A stretch of DNA of 64,000 bases, taken from positions 72,703,561 to 72,767,560 of the forward strand of contig NC_088775.1 of NCBI RefSeq assembly GCF_954871325.1, written 5' to 3'. Under the pieces are notes generated by a model. That model worked only from the letters and a program-made list of their open reading frames with translations, did not search any database and had not been told where the DNA came from. This document shows, one piece after another, positions 1 to 12,600 of this stretch. Positions within the stretch are counted from its first letter, which is position 1; each line of letters starts with the position of its first letter. This DNA comes from Gordionus sp. m RMFG-2023. Its lineage: Eukaryota; Nematomorpha; Gordioida; Chordodea; Parachordodidae. The position numbers and the translations under genes are program-made.

Positions 1-240
1 GACTCAATATTAATATCAGACTGGATTGAGCTTATGTTTGTAGTTTTTTTCAAAATCAAATCTGATATTTTTGATACCAGATCAAATATAGATGGTTATT
101 TTATGATTGTATATAAATATAATAATATAATTTTTTATTCTAAAATGGTATCAAGATTCAACTTATTTGTTATGTTAAAAAAAATTATTATTTTAGAAGA
201 AAGAGTATTGAAAATATGATTATTTTGATACTATTTTCAA
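1..240. mobile_element. possible remnant of a hAT-like element
   Basis: The stretch around 90-190 (ATTTTATGATTGTATATA, then an ATTCAACTTATTTGT-like segment and an A-run) resembles 15240-15360, which flanks a defined hAT element in a later intron. The GATATTTTTGATACC and TTTTGATACTATT segments also resemble the GATA-rich ends of that family. The open frame here is low-complexity and I do not call it a gene. No terminal repeat or target duplication is visible because the window begins inside it. Confidence 0.25.
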
Positions 241-431
241 CAAGAAAAGGATTTGAAAATATTTAATCAGGGGGTCAGAAGCATTGCTCATGTTTTAAAT
301 AATATGATTTATTCTTAAAGAATTATGAATTGGCAGAGCCCTAATAATAAGAAATCATTATGAATATTATTAAATTTATTTATTAATAAAATGATGAAAT
401 ATTTTTTTTAAATGTATAAATTATCAACCAG

Positions 432-606
432 TATTGACATTGTTCAACTCCTTGGGTCTGCTTTAAAAAAATCTGATAAAAAAGAAAGCTGGGATGATGA
501 CATTCTTAAAGATAATGTTGATGTTAAAGGTAATGATAATAACAATGCCGAATATTATAGTAACGACAACAAAAAAGCATCTGATACCATTAAAAACGCT
601 ATTGGG
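432..606 (+). CDS. UBAP2L: UBAP2-like exon 1 of window (SIDIVQLL segment)
   Basis: Acceptor reads TATCAACCAG and donor GGG|GTAAAA. The frame gives SIDIVQLLGSALKK followed by an acidic, Asn-rich stretch. SIDIVQLL corresponds to the short SIDLVALL motif of vertebrate UBAP2/UBAP2L. The exon starts in phase 2, so at least one exon lies further upstream, outside the window. An ATG at 412 is in frame but lies before the acceptor, and I do not take it as a start. Confidence 0.65.
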
Positions 607-3600
607 GTAAAATTCTTTCTTATTTTTTTACGCCCCCCTTAATATTTACCCCTACTAACTGTAATTATATTTATGAAAAAAGTCGTATCAGGGCATTATT
701 GTTATAAATCATATTAAATTAATAAGAATAAAATATTTTTTAGGTCCATCTAAAACGGTAAAACTATGGTCGCACGTGTAAAGCTTGCCTTGTTCCATAA
801 AACTATTATACAATGCGATTTACTTAATCTTACCTTAAAATTGAATTTATTTGATATTAACAGTTTTTGTTTTTAAATGAATATGATAGGGATTTAGTCA
901 TGATTAATGTAGATGAACAATCTGGTCATATCAGTCTTAAGCTAAAATCCATATTTCTTTGGTCCAGATCTCTCTTTAGATTTCCAGTGTTAAATACATA
1001 TGTTTGAATCAGGGACTTGGAACAGGCATTTTTGCGTTCTTGCCCCATTTCGTTTTGGACAATAAGGATGTTTGTCCTAAAACCATCTTATTTAAAAAAA
1101 TCTTAATCACTTTTGATTTGTCCTAATAATTTACCGGCATGTGCACAATAAAATGTCTTAATAATTTTTATTATATTTATATTTATTTATTACTAAATTA
1201 AAAAATTTTCTCTCTTATTGTTATAATTAAACTTTATTCTATAAATTATTCGAATTCCATGACAAATCATCAAGTTTTTCAGACGGCCATTTTAAATATG
1301 AATGAAACTTGCTATGAAGTTTATACAGACTGTATTTTAATGCTCTAGCACAAATAGAACCCAAGTTATGTTCCTTGTCAATATAAATTCCATTTAGTTT
1401 TTTTAAAAATTTTATCTATAAAATATAAAAAAAATAAATATCCATTTTATATTATAAATAATCATTAATATTACTAAAAAATTATTATAATACACCAGAA
1501 ATTTAAAAAAACATTTTTTCGTATCTCAATAAACGAAAATATATTATAATTATTTTTAACCATAGTACCTTACCTAGTGTTGTTAGACGGCTAAATTTGA
1601 GCATATTTTTAAAAACGACTAACTTATTATTTTGTTTGGAATAATATTTCGCCAGGCTGAAGATTTTGATCATGAATGGCACAAAGATTTGGGCATCTTT
1701 GAGTGAAATTTGAGACTTAGGCAATATTTTAATGGCTTATATATTGAGTTAACCTTTTTAAAAATCAGGTTAAATTTGAGCCATTTAACATAGTGTTGTT
1801 AAACGGCTCGATTTAATCAGCTTTAAATTGAGATTTTGGTCAAAATAATATTGCTCAAGCTTCGAGATTTATTTAATAAATGTTCAACCTTTCTCCCATA
1901 TACGTGAAAAATCTCCAAGCTTGCTTATTACCTTCTGCCTAAAATATGGGGCTAGTCGTTTTAAAAAATCAAGCTAACAGCACTAATTAGCGTCCTTCTA
2001 TGATTTTTTCCCCCTAAAATTATATAAATTTGGTAATACGTGATATTAAATGCACTAGCCCTAAACGTCATATGTTTAACAGTTATATATACAACAGCGC
2101 TTAGTTCTCTCATGAAAAACCCATCAAACTGGGATAAAAGATGGGAAATAATTAAGAGGACTATCCATTTTTTTTGGCAGGCCGCAGTTACCTATGCATG
2201 CAAGAAGCAAAACCACTTGTTTAAACGCCCATGGGAAATAAGAGAAGGGGATAAAAGTATTGTTGTTAAACGAGCCGATTTTTAAAAACGGCTAACTCAA
2301 TATTTTATTCACAAAAATATTACGCAAGCCTGAAGATTTTGCCCGTAGATGGCACAAAGGTTTAGACATCTATTAGCCAAACCTCGATGCTTGAACAATT
2401 GTTTTCTTGTTAAAATATTGATTTAGCCGTTTATAAAAATCGGCTCAAAACGAGCCCTTTAACAACACTAGATAAAAGGCCCATGCCCGATTAAATAAAA
2501 AATTTGATTATGGAAGGGTTATATTGGCTATGTTAATATTGCTTTTAATTCTTTGCCAGAGCCTAGAAATAAACATGATTAAATCAAATAAAACACCAGT
2601 ACAAATATAGTACAATAATACTAGTTCTTTATATCCAACTTTTAATATTTTTACGTAAATATTTAAATGGGTAGTAAACATATTTGGTGAGTTTCATCAT
2701 TTTAGATTTGGCTTACCGGAAATTCAACGACATTGAGGATATCATCAAAATATTTTAATTTTTTCTTAAAAAGAATTTTGAGGGCTACAGATTGATATAT
2801 AATTTGTGACTTTAGATTAAAAATATTTTTAGTAATTTGAGATTAAGAAGAAAAACTTTGTTTCATTTATTCTAAAAAGGCATCGTCCAAAAATCCTGTT
2901 TTTTGGTCGATTTGGTATGGAATCCCTCATATTTTATAAATTAATATAGTAATATAATTAATTACATAATCTCTTATTAGTATTGTTATTTTATAAATTA
3001 ATAATAATATAATTATTACATAATCTCATATTAGTATTGTTAATTGGCATATTAGGCCAATTCAAATGAAAATTTTTATCCTAAAACACTTTTTAGCCAA
3101 AAGATTATTGTGAATCTCATTTATAGTGAAGAATTTTAGAGCGAGGTAATATTGCAAAAACAATTCCGCGATACATTTATAGTGAAGATAATATGGTAAA
3201 TACACCCATTATCTTGAATTTATTTTTTCGAAAACCTCTACCATGAACACCTAAAAGTGAATACATTTTAGCAAAACATTTATCGCGAATCCTTTATAGT
3301 TACCGCAAATGTGTTTTAGCAAAATCTGATTCTAGAACACTGAAGCTAATACATTCTAGCGAAATTTTTATCACAAATCCATAATAACGAATATATACCA
3401 ATGCATATGCCATTATAATATTTTTTCATTTTATAGACTTATCATTTCTATTATTTTTGTCATATAGTTCTTACATATTGCTATTTTAACTTTCCTTCAT
3501 AGGAATTTTTTGTAGGCCAGGTTAGAATACCTTTTCAAAAAGGTTCATGAACTAGTTTGGGCTAGCCCATGCTAATTTAGTAACTATAAAATTTATAATC

Positions 3601-6600
3601 TTCCAAATTTTTATAGGAATTGAAAGAGATGGTTAAGAGGTGCACGATTTGGTATGGAAATATTAGACCAGTCCAATCAATAACTCTGTTTTTTAAAAAA
3701 ATAATAAATGATTTGGCCAGTCTTATTATTATAAAATCGGCACATCCTTAATGATATACATATTTGTTCAGCTGAAGAGTTTAAAAAAACACTTTCTTGC
3801 ATACTTGGTTCCCAGGGTTCTAGTTTTTGGTTAATAATAATAAAAAAACTAACTATGAATCACAATTTAAAAGAAAAAGAACTTCATAAAAAGTATATAC
3901 CTAGCAGCTATTAGATATATTTTTATATAAGACCTTCATAAAACGACCTGCCAAATAGTGGTCTTTTATTTATAATCATGGTCTGTGACTAGTGTTGCGT
4001 AATCGGCTAATTTTAGCCTACTAAAAACAGCTTAGCCGAGATTTTAGGTGGAAAAATCGGCTAAGCCTAATTAGGTATAGCCTAAAAATCGGCTAAGCCT
4101 AAAAATTGGCTAAGCCTAAAAATTGGCTAAGCTTAAAAATGGGCTAAGCCTAAAAATTGGCTAAAATAAATTAGTCAAAATTCTGCATCGATGCTTAGCA
4201 TTAATTATTATTTATTTATTTTAGTAAAATAATTTATTTTATTTATATTTAATGTAAATATTTTATTATTATCAACAAATAAACATGATATGATTTAATA
4301 TTTTTTATTTATATTATTATATTTTGAAATGAAAATAAATTTATTCAATTTTCTATGGTACATCTTCACTAAATTTTTATTTAAACATGTTATTAATACT
4401 TATTTTAACATATTGTCGTCAAAAAAATTCAAAAAACTTTAAAAATAACGATTATGACAATTGTCACTTTTCTTTGGTACATCTTCACTAAATTTATATT
4501 TACACATGTTATTAATACTTATTTTAACCTATTTTCTTCAAAAAACTTATAAAATAACGATTATGACAATTGTCACATTAAAATATTATCCTTAAAAAGA
4601 TCATATAAAATCATCAAAAAAGTTTCATAAAATCCACCTCATTTAATAAAAAATAGATAATTTTAAAAAAATTATAAAAGATTTCACCTAAAAGATTGTT
4701 TATTTATCTAATAAAATTTACAATATAATTCCTCAATAAAAGATGTATTTATAAAGAAGATTGTGAAAATCACTAATAAATTATATTAAAAAGAATATTA
4801 CAATTTTACAATATAGCAGCATATTATTTTTTTTATTAAAATAACATCAAATAAATAAATTTATTTTCATTTCAAAATATAATAATATAAATAAAAAATA
4901 TTAAATCATATCATGTTTATTTGTTGATAATAATAAAATATTTACATTAAATATAAATAAAATAAATTATTTTACTAAAATAAATAAATAATAATTAATA
5001 CTAAGCATCGATGCAGAATTTTGACGAATTTTTAGCAGATTTATATAGGCTTAGCCGATTTTTAGGCTTAACCTAATTAGGCTTAGCCGATTTTTAGTTT
5101 TAGCCGATTTTTAGGCTTACCTAATTAGGCTAAGCCGATTTTTAGGCTTAGGCTAATAGGCTTAGCTGATTTTTAGGGCTAATAGGCTTAGATGATTTTT
5201 AGGCTTAGCCGATTTTTAGGCTTAGCCTTATTAGGCTTAGGCGTAGTTTTTAGCCGATTACGCAACACTATCTGTGACATCTTTTTGGCTTCCAGTATGA
5301 ACTAAGAATCGGACTGTATTTTTGCTAGTTATGGCTTAAATAAAACCAATAAAAAGATACACCTTTTAAAATTGTCAATATTAAATTTGATCAAGTTTTT
5401 TATTTAAAATAGATTGGTATGGATAAAAAAAGTGAAACCCCCATTAATTCATCTATTATAAGTAATATGTGGGATGACCACTATCAACAACCAAAACAGA
5501 ACATCAAATATACAAATTATACTGATACGACCAATCGTCATAACACTTCCTTTAAGCCTAAATTGCTACCACTTTCAAAAGTATATAAAATATCTTTAAT
5601 TATAATATTTGGTATTGGACTAGGGATTCGAACCTTAACTATTGGTTTAGGTTCAGGCTCATATAAAAATAAAGATTTTGAGTTCATGTTTCTATAGAAA
5701 AAAAATATAAGTTCTGCTTGGACCTTTAAACCCCTAGAACATTTTCCCAATGTTCCACATTAGTATTTACAGAATATAAACCGTTAAAATATTGCCACCT
5801 AAATCAAATTTCTAAAAAGGTCAGTGACCCGTTTGAACCTTACGATATCCAAACTCTTTTAATATCCCTCGACAAATATTGCAAATAGAAATCCTGAAAA
5901 TTAATAATCTATTGTTGATAAAGCATCACTGATTGTTTTTAGATATTATGTCAATTGCCCAAGTTAGTATTGATAAGTATTTCTTTTCCTTGTCGATTAA
6001 TTTGACAGAAGGGAATCTTGAAAATATTTAAATTATACATGTATCAATATTATTTTTTAGGGAATAATAAAATTTTTAAAATGCTTGTCTTTACTTAATT
6101 CTAATTTATTTGCATACGAAAGGTTCAAACAAGAGTTTAAAGGTTCTAGCCTTACCAATATTATTATTTTTAACGAAATGAACCGTTATTTTTTTCTGAA
6201 CGAAACCGATATTCGCATAAAGCAAGTAACTTATTTTATTACTATTTCCAATATTATATACCCAATTATTTATTATAAAATTGGCTACTGAAACTGATAA
6301 TGGTAACTTATCTAAATTGATATTAAAATTTAAAACAGGTATCAAAAGGTTTTAATCGGTTACTGACTTTTAGAGATTCACAATATTTAAGGTTTGTTTT
6401 GATAAATAATACCTGTATAACGGTTCAAATTTGGTTTGATTTGTGTATTGGACCTATTTTCAATTTTGACAAAACATTTGTAAATGCATCAATATTTTTT
6501 TATAAATAATGATTATGTTAAATTTATTTTAAGATTCCAAATATACCTGTAGTCATGCCTAATGCCCACCTACCATCTATGCCTGTCAACTTTGAATTTG

Positions 6601-9600
6601 GTTCCGATTTTGAATTTGGTAATTCAGAAATAATGAACGTTCCCTCTTCGTTTGAAACAGAGTAAACTAACTTAACTTCTTACATTTGTTTATAGTACAC
6701 TTTTTTATGTCGTCTCTTGATTATTGCAGTGCTCTATTTATGTTTTTTTTAAATTAAAAATGAAAAAACCTAGTTTGAAGATATATGGAAGAAAATTTGT
6801 CAGCACTAAAATTAATCAATATTAGGATTATTCCATGACAAATCGACTAAAATTTGACTGCCATACGAACGAAACCTTGTATTATGGTTATATGGTCTCT
6901 CAAAATCCAATAAGATGCTGGTTTTAGTAATTGGGCCATTCCATAACTAATTGATCAAAAAGGAGTCATCATGGACCTTTTTCAAGCCAGAGGCTTTCAT
7001 GGGCCTTAATATTTTGATGAGACCTGTCCCAAGCTCATTAATTTTTTTTCTCAAAAACCCATACCTGCTACTAATGTTAGGCTCATATTCGGCCCAGCCC
7101 ACGAAGGCCTCTGAAATTAAATGAAACTTTACAGTATAATAAATGTTGTGAAGATATGAAATTTAAAGGTCTAACTTAACTAGTTCCGATGTAATGTGTG
7201 AAAGTGATCTATGAGATTTCGAAATCTCACGCAATCAAAATCCCATGGATGGTTGTGAGTTTGATTTAAATGGCCCCCAATGTTTTTGAAGCGATAAATC
7301 TAAAGCAAAAATTTTCATGACATGAATTTAAATATTAATAATATAATATAGATTTAATAATGGTAATTGTTTTAGAATAATATTTTAATAACGCTAAGAT
7401 ATATATTGTTTCATCATCTTTATTTTTTTAAGATTATTAAGTTGAATAATGAGATACGTAAAATCAAGGAACATCATTAAAGTTAAGGATATAAAATATA
7501 ATATAGAGACAATAATGATATAACACCTAACTGTTTAATTATGATCTGTTTTAGAATAATATTTTAATAACGCTTTGCAAGATATATATTGTTTCATTTC
7601 AGGAGCTCATCTTTATTTTAACATCATTAAAGTTAACGATATAATATAATTTCTCTTTTTAATATATATAAATTTAAATAAATAGTAGATTATTTATAAT
7701 TTTATATACTAATAAAATGAAGTATGTTGTGGGTAGTCTTGTTGGTAAGAGTTATATTACCTACCCTCAAAATGCAGGTTAAATCCATGTACATGTCTTT
7801 TTTAAAAAAATTGTTTTGCTTTTTTTATTTATCTTAACAAAACTCGGTATAATATCTAAAAAGCCCATGCCGTTCATTTATAGTTTGTATTTTATATTTT
7901 TAGTCTGCATTTTATCGCCTATAATTCAAAATTATTTTAATTGCTAGTTTAGCTCTTTATTTATTTTAATGTATTTTTAATTAAACATATATAATATGCA
8001 ACAATATGAAATAAAACTATTATTTTTAATAAATTTCGCCTGAAAAATATCAAAAGTTCTACCTCTTAGGCCCACCCATTTTTAAAATATTTTAAAAACC
8101 CGAACACATCCATTCAAAGTATGGATGGGCGGGTGAAATGGTCGATTTGGTTAATATTTTTACTAAAACAGAAATCGATTGAAGAACTCGACAACAGGAA
8201 AATTGATTAAAAAATATTAAAGAAAATGATAAAATTGAATATGAATAAGAACAAGGCTGCTTCGGAGAGTGAAACATTAGTTATTGAATGACAATGAATT
8301 TTAGATATTTTATTATTATATACAAAAAAGATTAATATTGTCTTAAAAAACATTTATTTGAATTTGACTGGCTAAATATCGGTCAATTGACCAAATATTT
8401 GACCTATTAAATGTATTTGACACTTTTTTGAAAAATATCATCTATATTTGCAATGATATATGAATAAATATTTGAGTATCGAAATAAACACTAAGTTGGT
8501 AGCAATATGAAATGTTTTATATTTTACAAACGCACTCAAAAAATGATTTAAAGTTAAAAAACATACAGACGCTAACATATATGTGATTTTTCAAAATTAT
8601 GCCTATTTTTATAAAAAATGCATTAAAATTGTTTCTTAACGATATCGCTTTCTATATTTTGTTTTTTTATTCCCAAAAGAAAAATTAAAGTCTAAATCTT
8701 ACATAAAAAATATTTAGATATATTGGTAATATAAAACATATCTGGGTGGAATTATCTTAAAATAACTCAATTTTGTTTTCTCGAAAATACATAGACAATA
8801 AAAAAAATTTAAAATATTTTTCTATTTTCAAGAGAATTTAATTTATTTTATACATTTGAATCAGGTAATTTGAGAATATTAAAACCGAAAACATATCTAT
8901 ATTAGACTTCGAGAACCTCTAACTCTGGATCTATTTGAGCTAGAATTTATAAATTTTTATTTACAGTGACATGTCATTTTTAAATAGAATGCAAGGAGAA
9001 GTAAACAACATAGTTTTTATTGTAATTTAAAAATATATTGAAACTCTGTTTTATTTCACTATAAAAAATAATACATGTTAAATTGAAATTCTAGGAAAAA
9101 AAAATCCTTAAGAACAATGCTGACTGCTCGAAATAATTTTTAACTAAAAAATGTTCAGATTTAAAAGGAAAATGCTCAAAATAATAAAAAATGTTAAGAC
9201 TGAGGTATACTTTTTTTCTTGGGATAATAAATTTAAATATAGAAGAAAAAATGGTGAATTTAAAGACAAATTCACAAGATAATCCCCCCCCCCTCAAAGT
9301 ATTTATCAAAAATTTGTTAAGTTAAGACTACTATTATAAGGATTTCTTATTTTTGTTGTTTCATAATTTAAATTTTGTAGATTATGTTTTGGCTCTAAAT
9401 CTTTAATTACCAAATATATTTTTTTTAAAATAATTTACATGACGGTTAAAGAAAAAAGAATCAATACACAATTATAAATTTAAGAAAAGATTAAATTTTT
9501 TTAAAAAATGTTTACACACTATGTCTTAAGTTAAAAAATTACTCCTCCTTTGTTAATTCTTTAATAAAATAAAAATATCCTTTGATTTACCTCCTTTTAA

Positions 9601-12600
9601 TTAAAATTAACATACTTTTCACTGTATTTACAACATATTTATGCCAACATATCAACAATTTATTAATTTTTAAGAGGTCAATCAAATCGTTAACTGACTC
9701 AAAATAAAAAAAAGTCAAAGATAACCCAATCAAACAAGCACTATAAGAAATAGGTTTGGAACCCTCGAAACTGAGAAAAATAAATATACGGGACCCACTT
9801 TAGAAATATTCAGAATCGGAACTAGAATACTTCTTAGTCCCGGTATCAAACTGATAAAACCATTAACAAAAACTTAGTATTTTTATAAAATTTTAAGAAT
9901 ATATATTTAAAAGGGCTACCAATCTTAATATCGGATTGGCGCCAATATTTTATATTTAACGAACTTGAAACCGATCCCAAAAATATCTTCTTAAATCCGC
10001 TGGGTTTCTTAAAATTTATTGCAAAAATTGGATTTCTTTTGTTAGCCATAGCGTCAGTGTCATGACTGAATGTTGCAACCCGCCTTTGTGCATTATTTTC
10101 AACTATTATATTCTGGCATTGTTAAAATCACGTTTAGAATTAGTGGAGTCTAATGCAATAAAAAGTGTTACAGGTGTCAATATAAGGTATTTTATATGAA
10201 ATACTTCACTATAAACTATTTAAAAAAAATGTTGCCTTTAATTCTTAGAAAAACTTCGTTTCTATTTTTTGCCCATTTTAGCGTGCCCCTGCTATTTTTT
10301 TGAGTAATAGCTCACCACCGGCACAAATTTTAGGACTACCATAAACTCTTCATATTATACTCTTTTATTTTGACAATTAAAAGTTTCGGACAATTTTATC
10401 TAGCATTTATTCATGTATTATACAAATAATTAATGAATATTTTGTAATATCATTTTAAAATTAGTTTACTATTGTGAATAATTTTTCAAAACGATATTAA
10501 TTTTATATGATAGAAATGCTTATATATTATTTTATATCAATTTTTTTTGCTAGCAATTCTATGGAGGATTCTGAACCCCCATCTTCAATAAATAGTCACA
10601 ATACTAAGGTAAAATGTACATTAAAACAAATTATTAGTTTCTTAAATTTTAGGTTCAAATTAACAGACATAGAGACATGCCACTTGGAAAAGATATTCAA
10701 AATATTCAAAGTTAGATACATATTTCAAAATTTATATTAATTATATATTCATAGGGGAAAACTCGTCAAGCTCAAGAACAAATGAGAAATCATCTATGGG
10801 CCTAAATACTTCTAGATACGAAACAATAAATACCCCACAAAAAGTAATCATGAATTGCACAGATGTAGTTTTTTGATTATTTAATGGAACTCTATTTTTT
10901 GCTTTCTTTATGTATAAAAGAAATCCTCGTATACAATTAATAAAAATTTTTTGAATTATGTGTTAGAAAACTATGCCTAATAATCGTTTGCAACCTCATT
11001 ATTACGAATGTGAACGCACAAACGATCGAAATCCTTCACATTATAATAATAATGTTAGGAAACCTCAAATCGATAAAGCTGATGATACACATCAATCTGA
11101 AGTTAAATTTAGAGATAAAAACAAAAATAACCTATCAAACCTAAACAGCACTAATTACCTAAACAACTCAGCAAATTTTAATAGAAATGACGCCTTTAGT
11201 TCGTCATCGCACACCGAAAAATCGCATCAAAATATAAATTCTCACAACTATAAAGACGCAAATGAAACAAAAAGTAATTTTACGGACATTAATGAAAAAA
11301 ATTCTAGAGGACTAATAAGCTCTTCTAACGCTTCCCCACATAAGGTCACACATATCCGGCCCGAAGAAAATAAATCTTCAGATTCTTTGAATCAGTATTC
11401 CAATAATAACAAACAAAGTTTACAGCAAAATAACGAAAAGTCTCATAAAAATGTAGAAAACATCTTAAATAACTCTAAGCCATCCACCCAATTCACATCA
11501 CAGTACGTACATAGATTATATTTGAATAGACCTTCTCATTAAGACAGGATTATTTAACTCATAATATAAGTTCTTTGAATATTATTTTTGTAGGTGAAGG
11601 GCAATCTGGTTTCGGCAACATCCTTCATATCAAATAATCTTTATTAAAATGATTAGGTATGTTATGAGGATTATTGCAATTTTAGTATCCTAACTATTAG
11701 TTCTGATGTAAAGATGACACGGTGGTGCTCAACTTAAATTTTGCAATACACATAAAATATAATACCAAAAAAATATGAATGATATAGTGGAGACCTACAT
11801 TTTCTGTAATAAGATAGCCCTTAAAGTTCATTTTAAAAAAATCAAAATAATTATCAGTCTTTTGTCACTTTCGAAAAAGGTAAAGGCCGTTTAGTAACTT
11901 ACGTGTTCTTGTATATATGCTCATTATTAAGATAAATTTATGCTAAAAAAAATTCGTTTTAGTTATTCTAATTTTTTTACATATAGAATAGTATATTCAT
12001 ATGGTGATGTAAAAAATTAATCAATGAATTGATTTTACTAGAGTTTATAAAATCAGTCTCTTGTTGCGCTTCAAGTTTATGGTCAAGCTTGGTCCTGAAA
12101 TAAAATAAATATTTTCAAGCCTTGATGATTTATTTAAATCGCTTTTAATACCATTGATTTCCCTTTTAAATTTCATAAAATATCACTTTTTAATATTACC
12201 AAAATTTATTTGGCTGGACTGATTAATTTTCATTGCACCATATCAACTATATGAGTAAAAAATAAAATAATTAGAACGAATTTTAACTCAAATTTTTTTA
12301 ACATAAATTTATCTTATTTAAATGAATATATATAAAAAGTTACGCGTCGCGGAGTTTAAAATAGATTATTTCTAGAAGTAGCTATAGAACAAACGCTGAT
12401 ATTATTTTTGAACTTTTTAGGTTTTCATAAATAGAGGGCGGGCGTAAGGGTTAAACTAAATATTGGTTTTTATTATTTATATTTTTCAAATAATCTTTAT
12501 TTTTATGTGTATTGCAAAATTTGGCCGCGTAATTTTTTCACCTTTAAATGCAAATATCTCCAAACGAATAGAGCTAGAAAAATAAAATTATAATTTCAAT

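Larger units (their letters stand above)
6662..10553. other. long intron, mostly featureless
   Basis: AT-rich intron of about 3.9 kb. Apart from the duplication near 7366-7650 and the SINE-like stretch near 7722, I see no coding exon and no clear terminal-repeat element. GGGCC-containing inverted words at 6940-7110 hint at another decayed MITE. Open frames at 8092, 9091 and 9846 are low-complexity and not supported. Confidence 0.4.

Noticed and set aside
745-758. Microexon GTCCATCTAAAACG with flanking AG and GTAAAA
   Set aside because: Its length of 14 would shift the frame between exons 1 and 2, which fit directly.
11594-11645. Candidate exon after TTTTTGTAG (EGQSGFGNIL or VKGNLVSATS)
   Set aside because: No frame joins it in phase to exon 7, and exon 6 joins exon 7 in phase without it.
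12340-12365. CG-containing island TACGCGTCGCGGAG as a regulatory site
   Set aside because: Single occurrence, no motif I recognise and no context to support a function.
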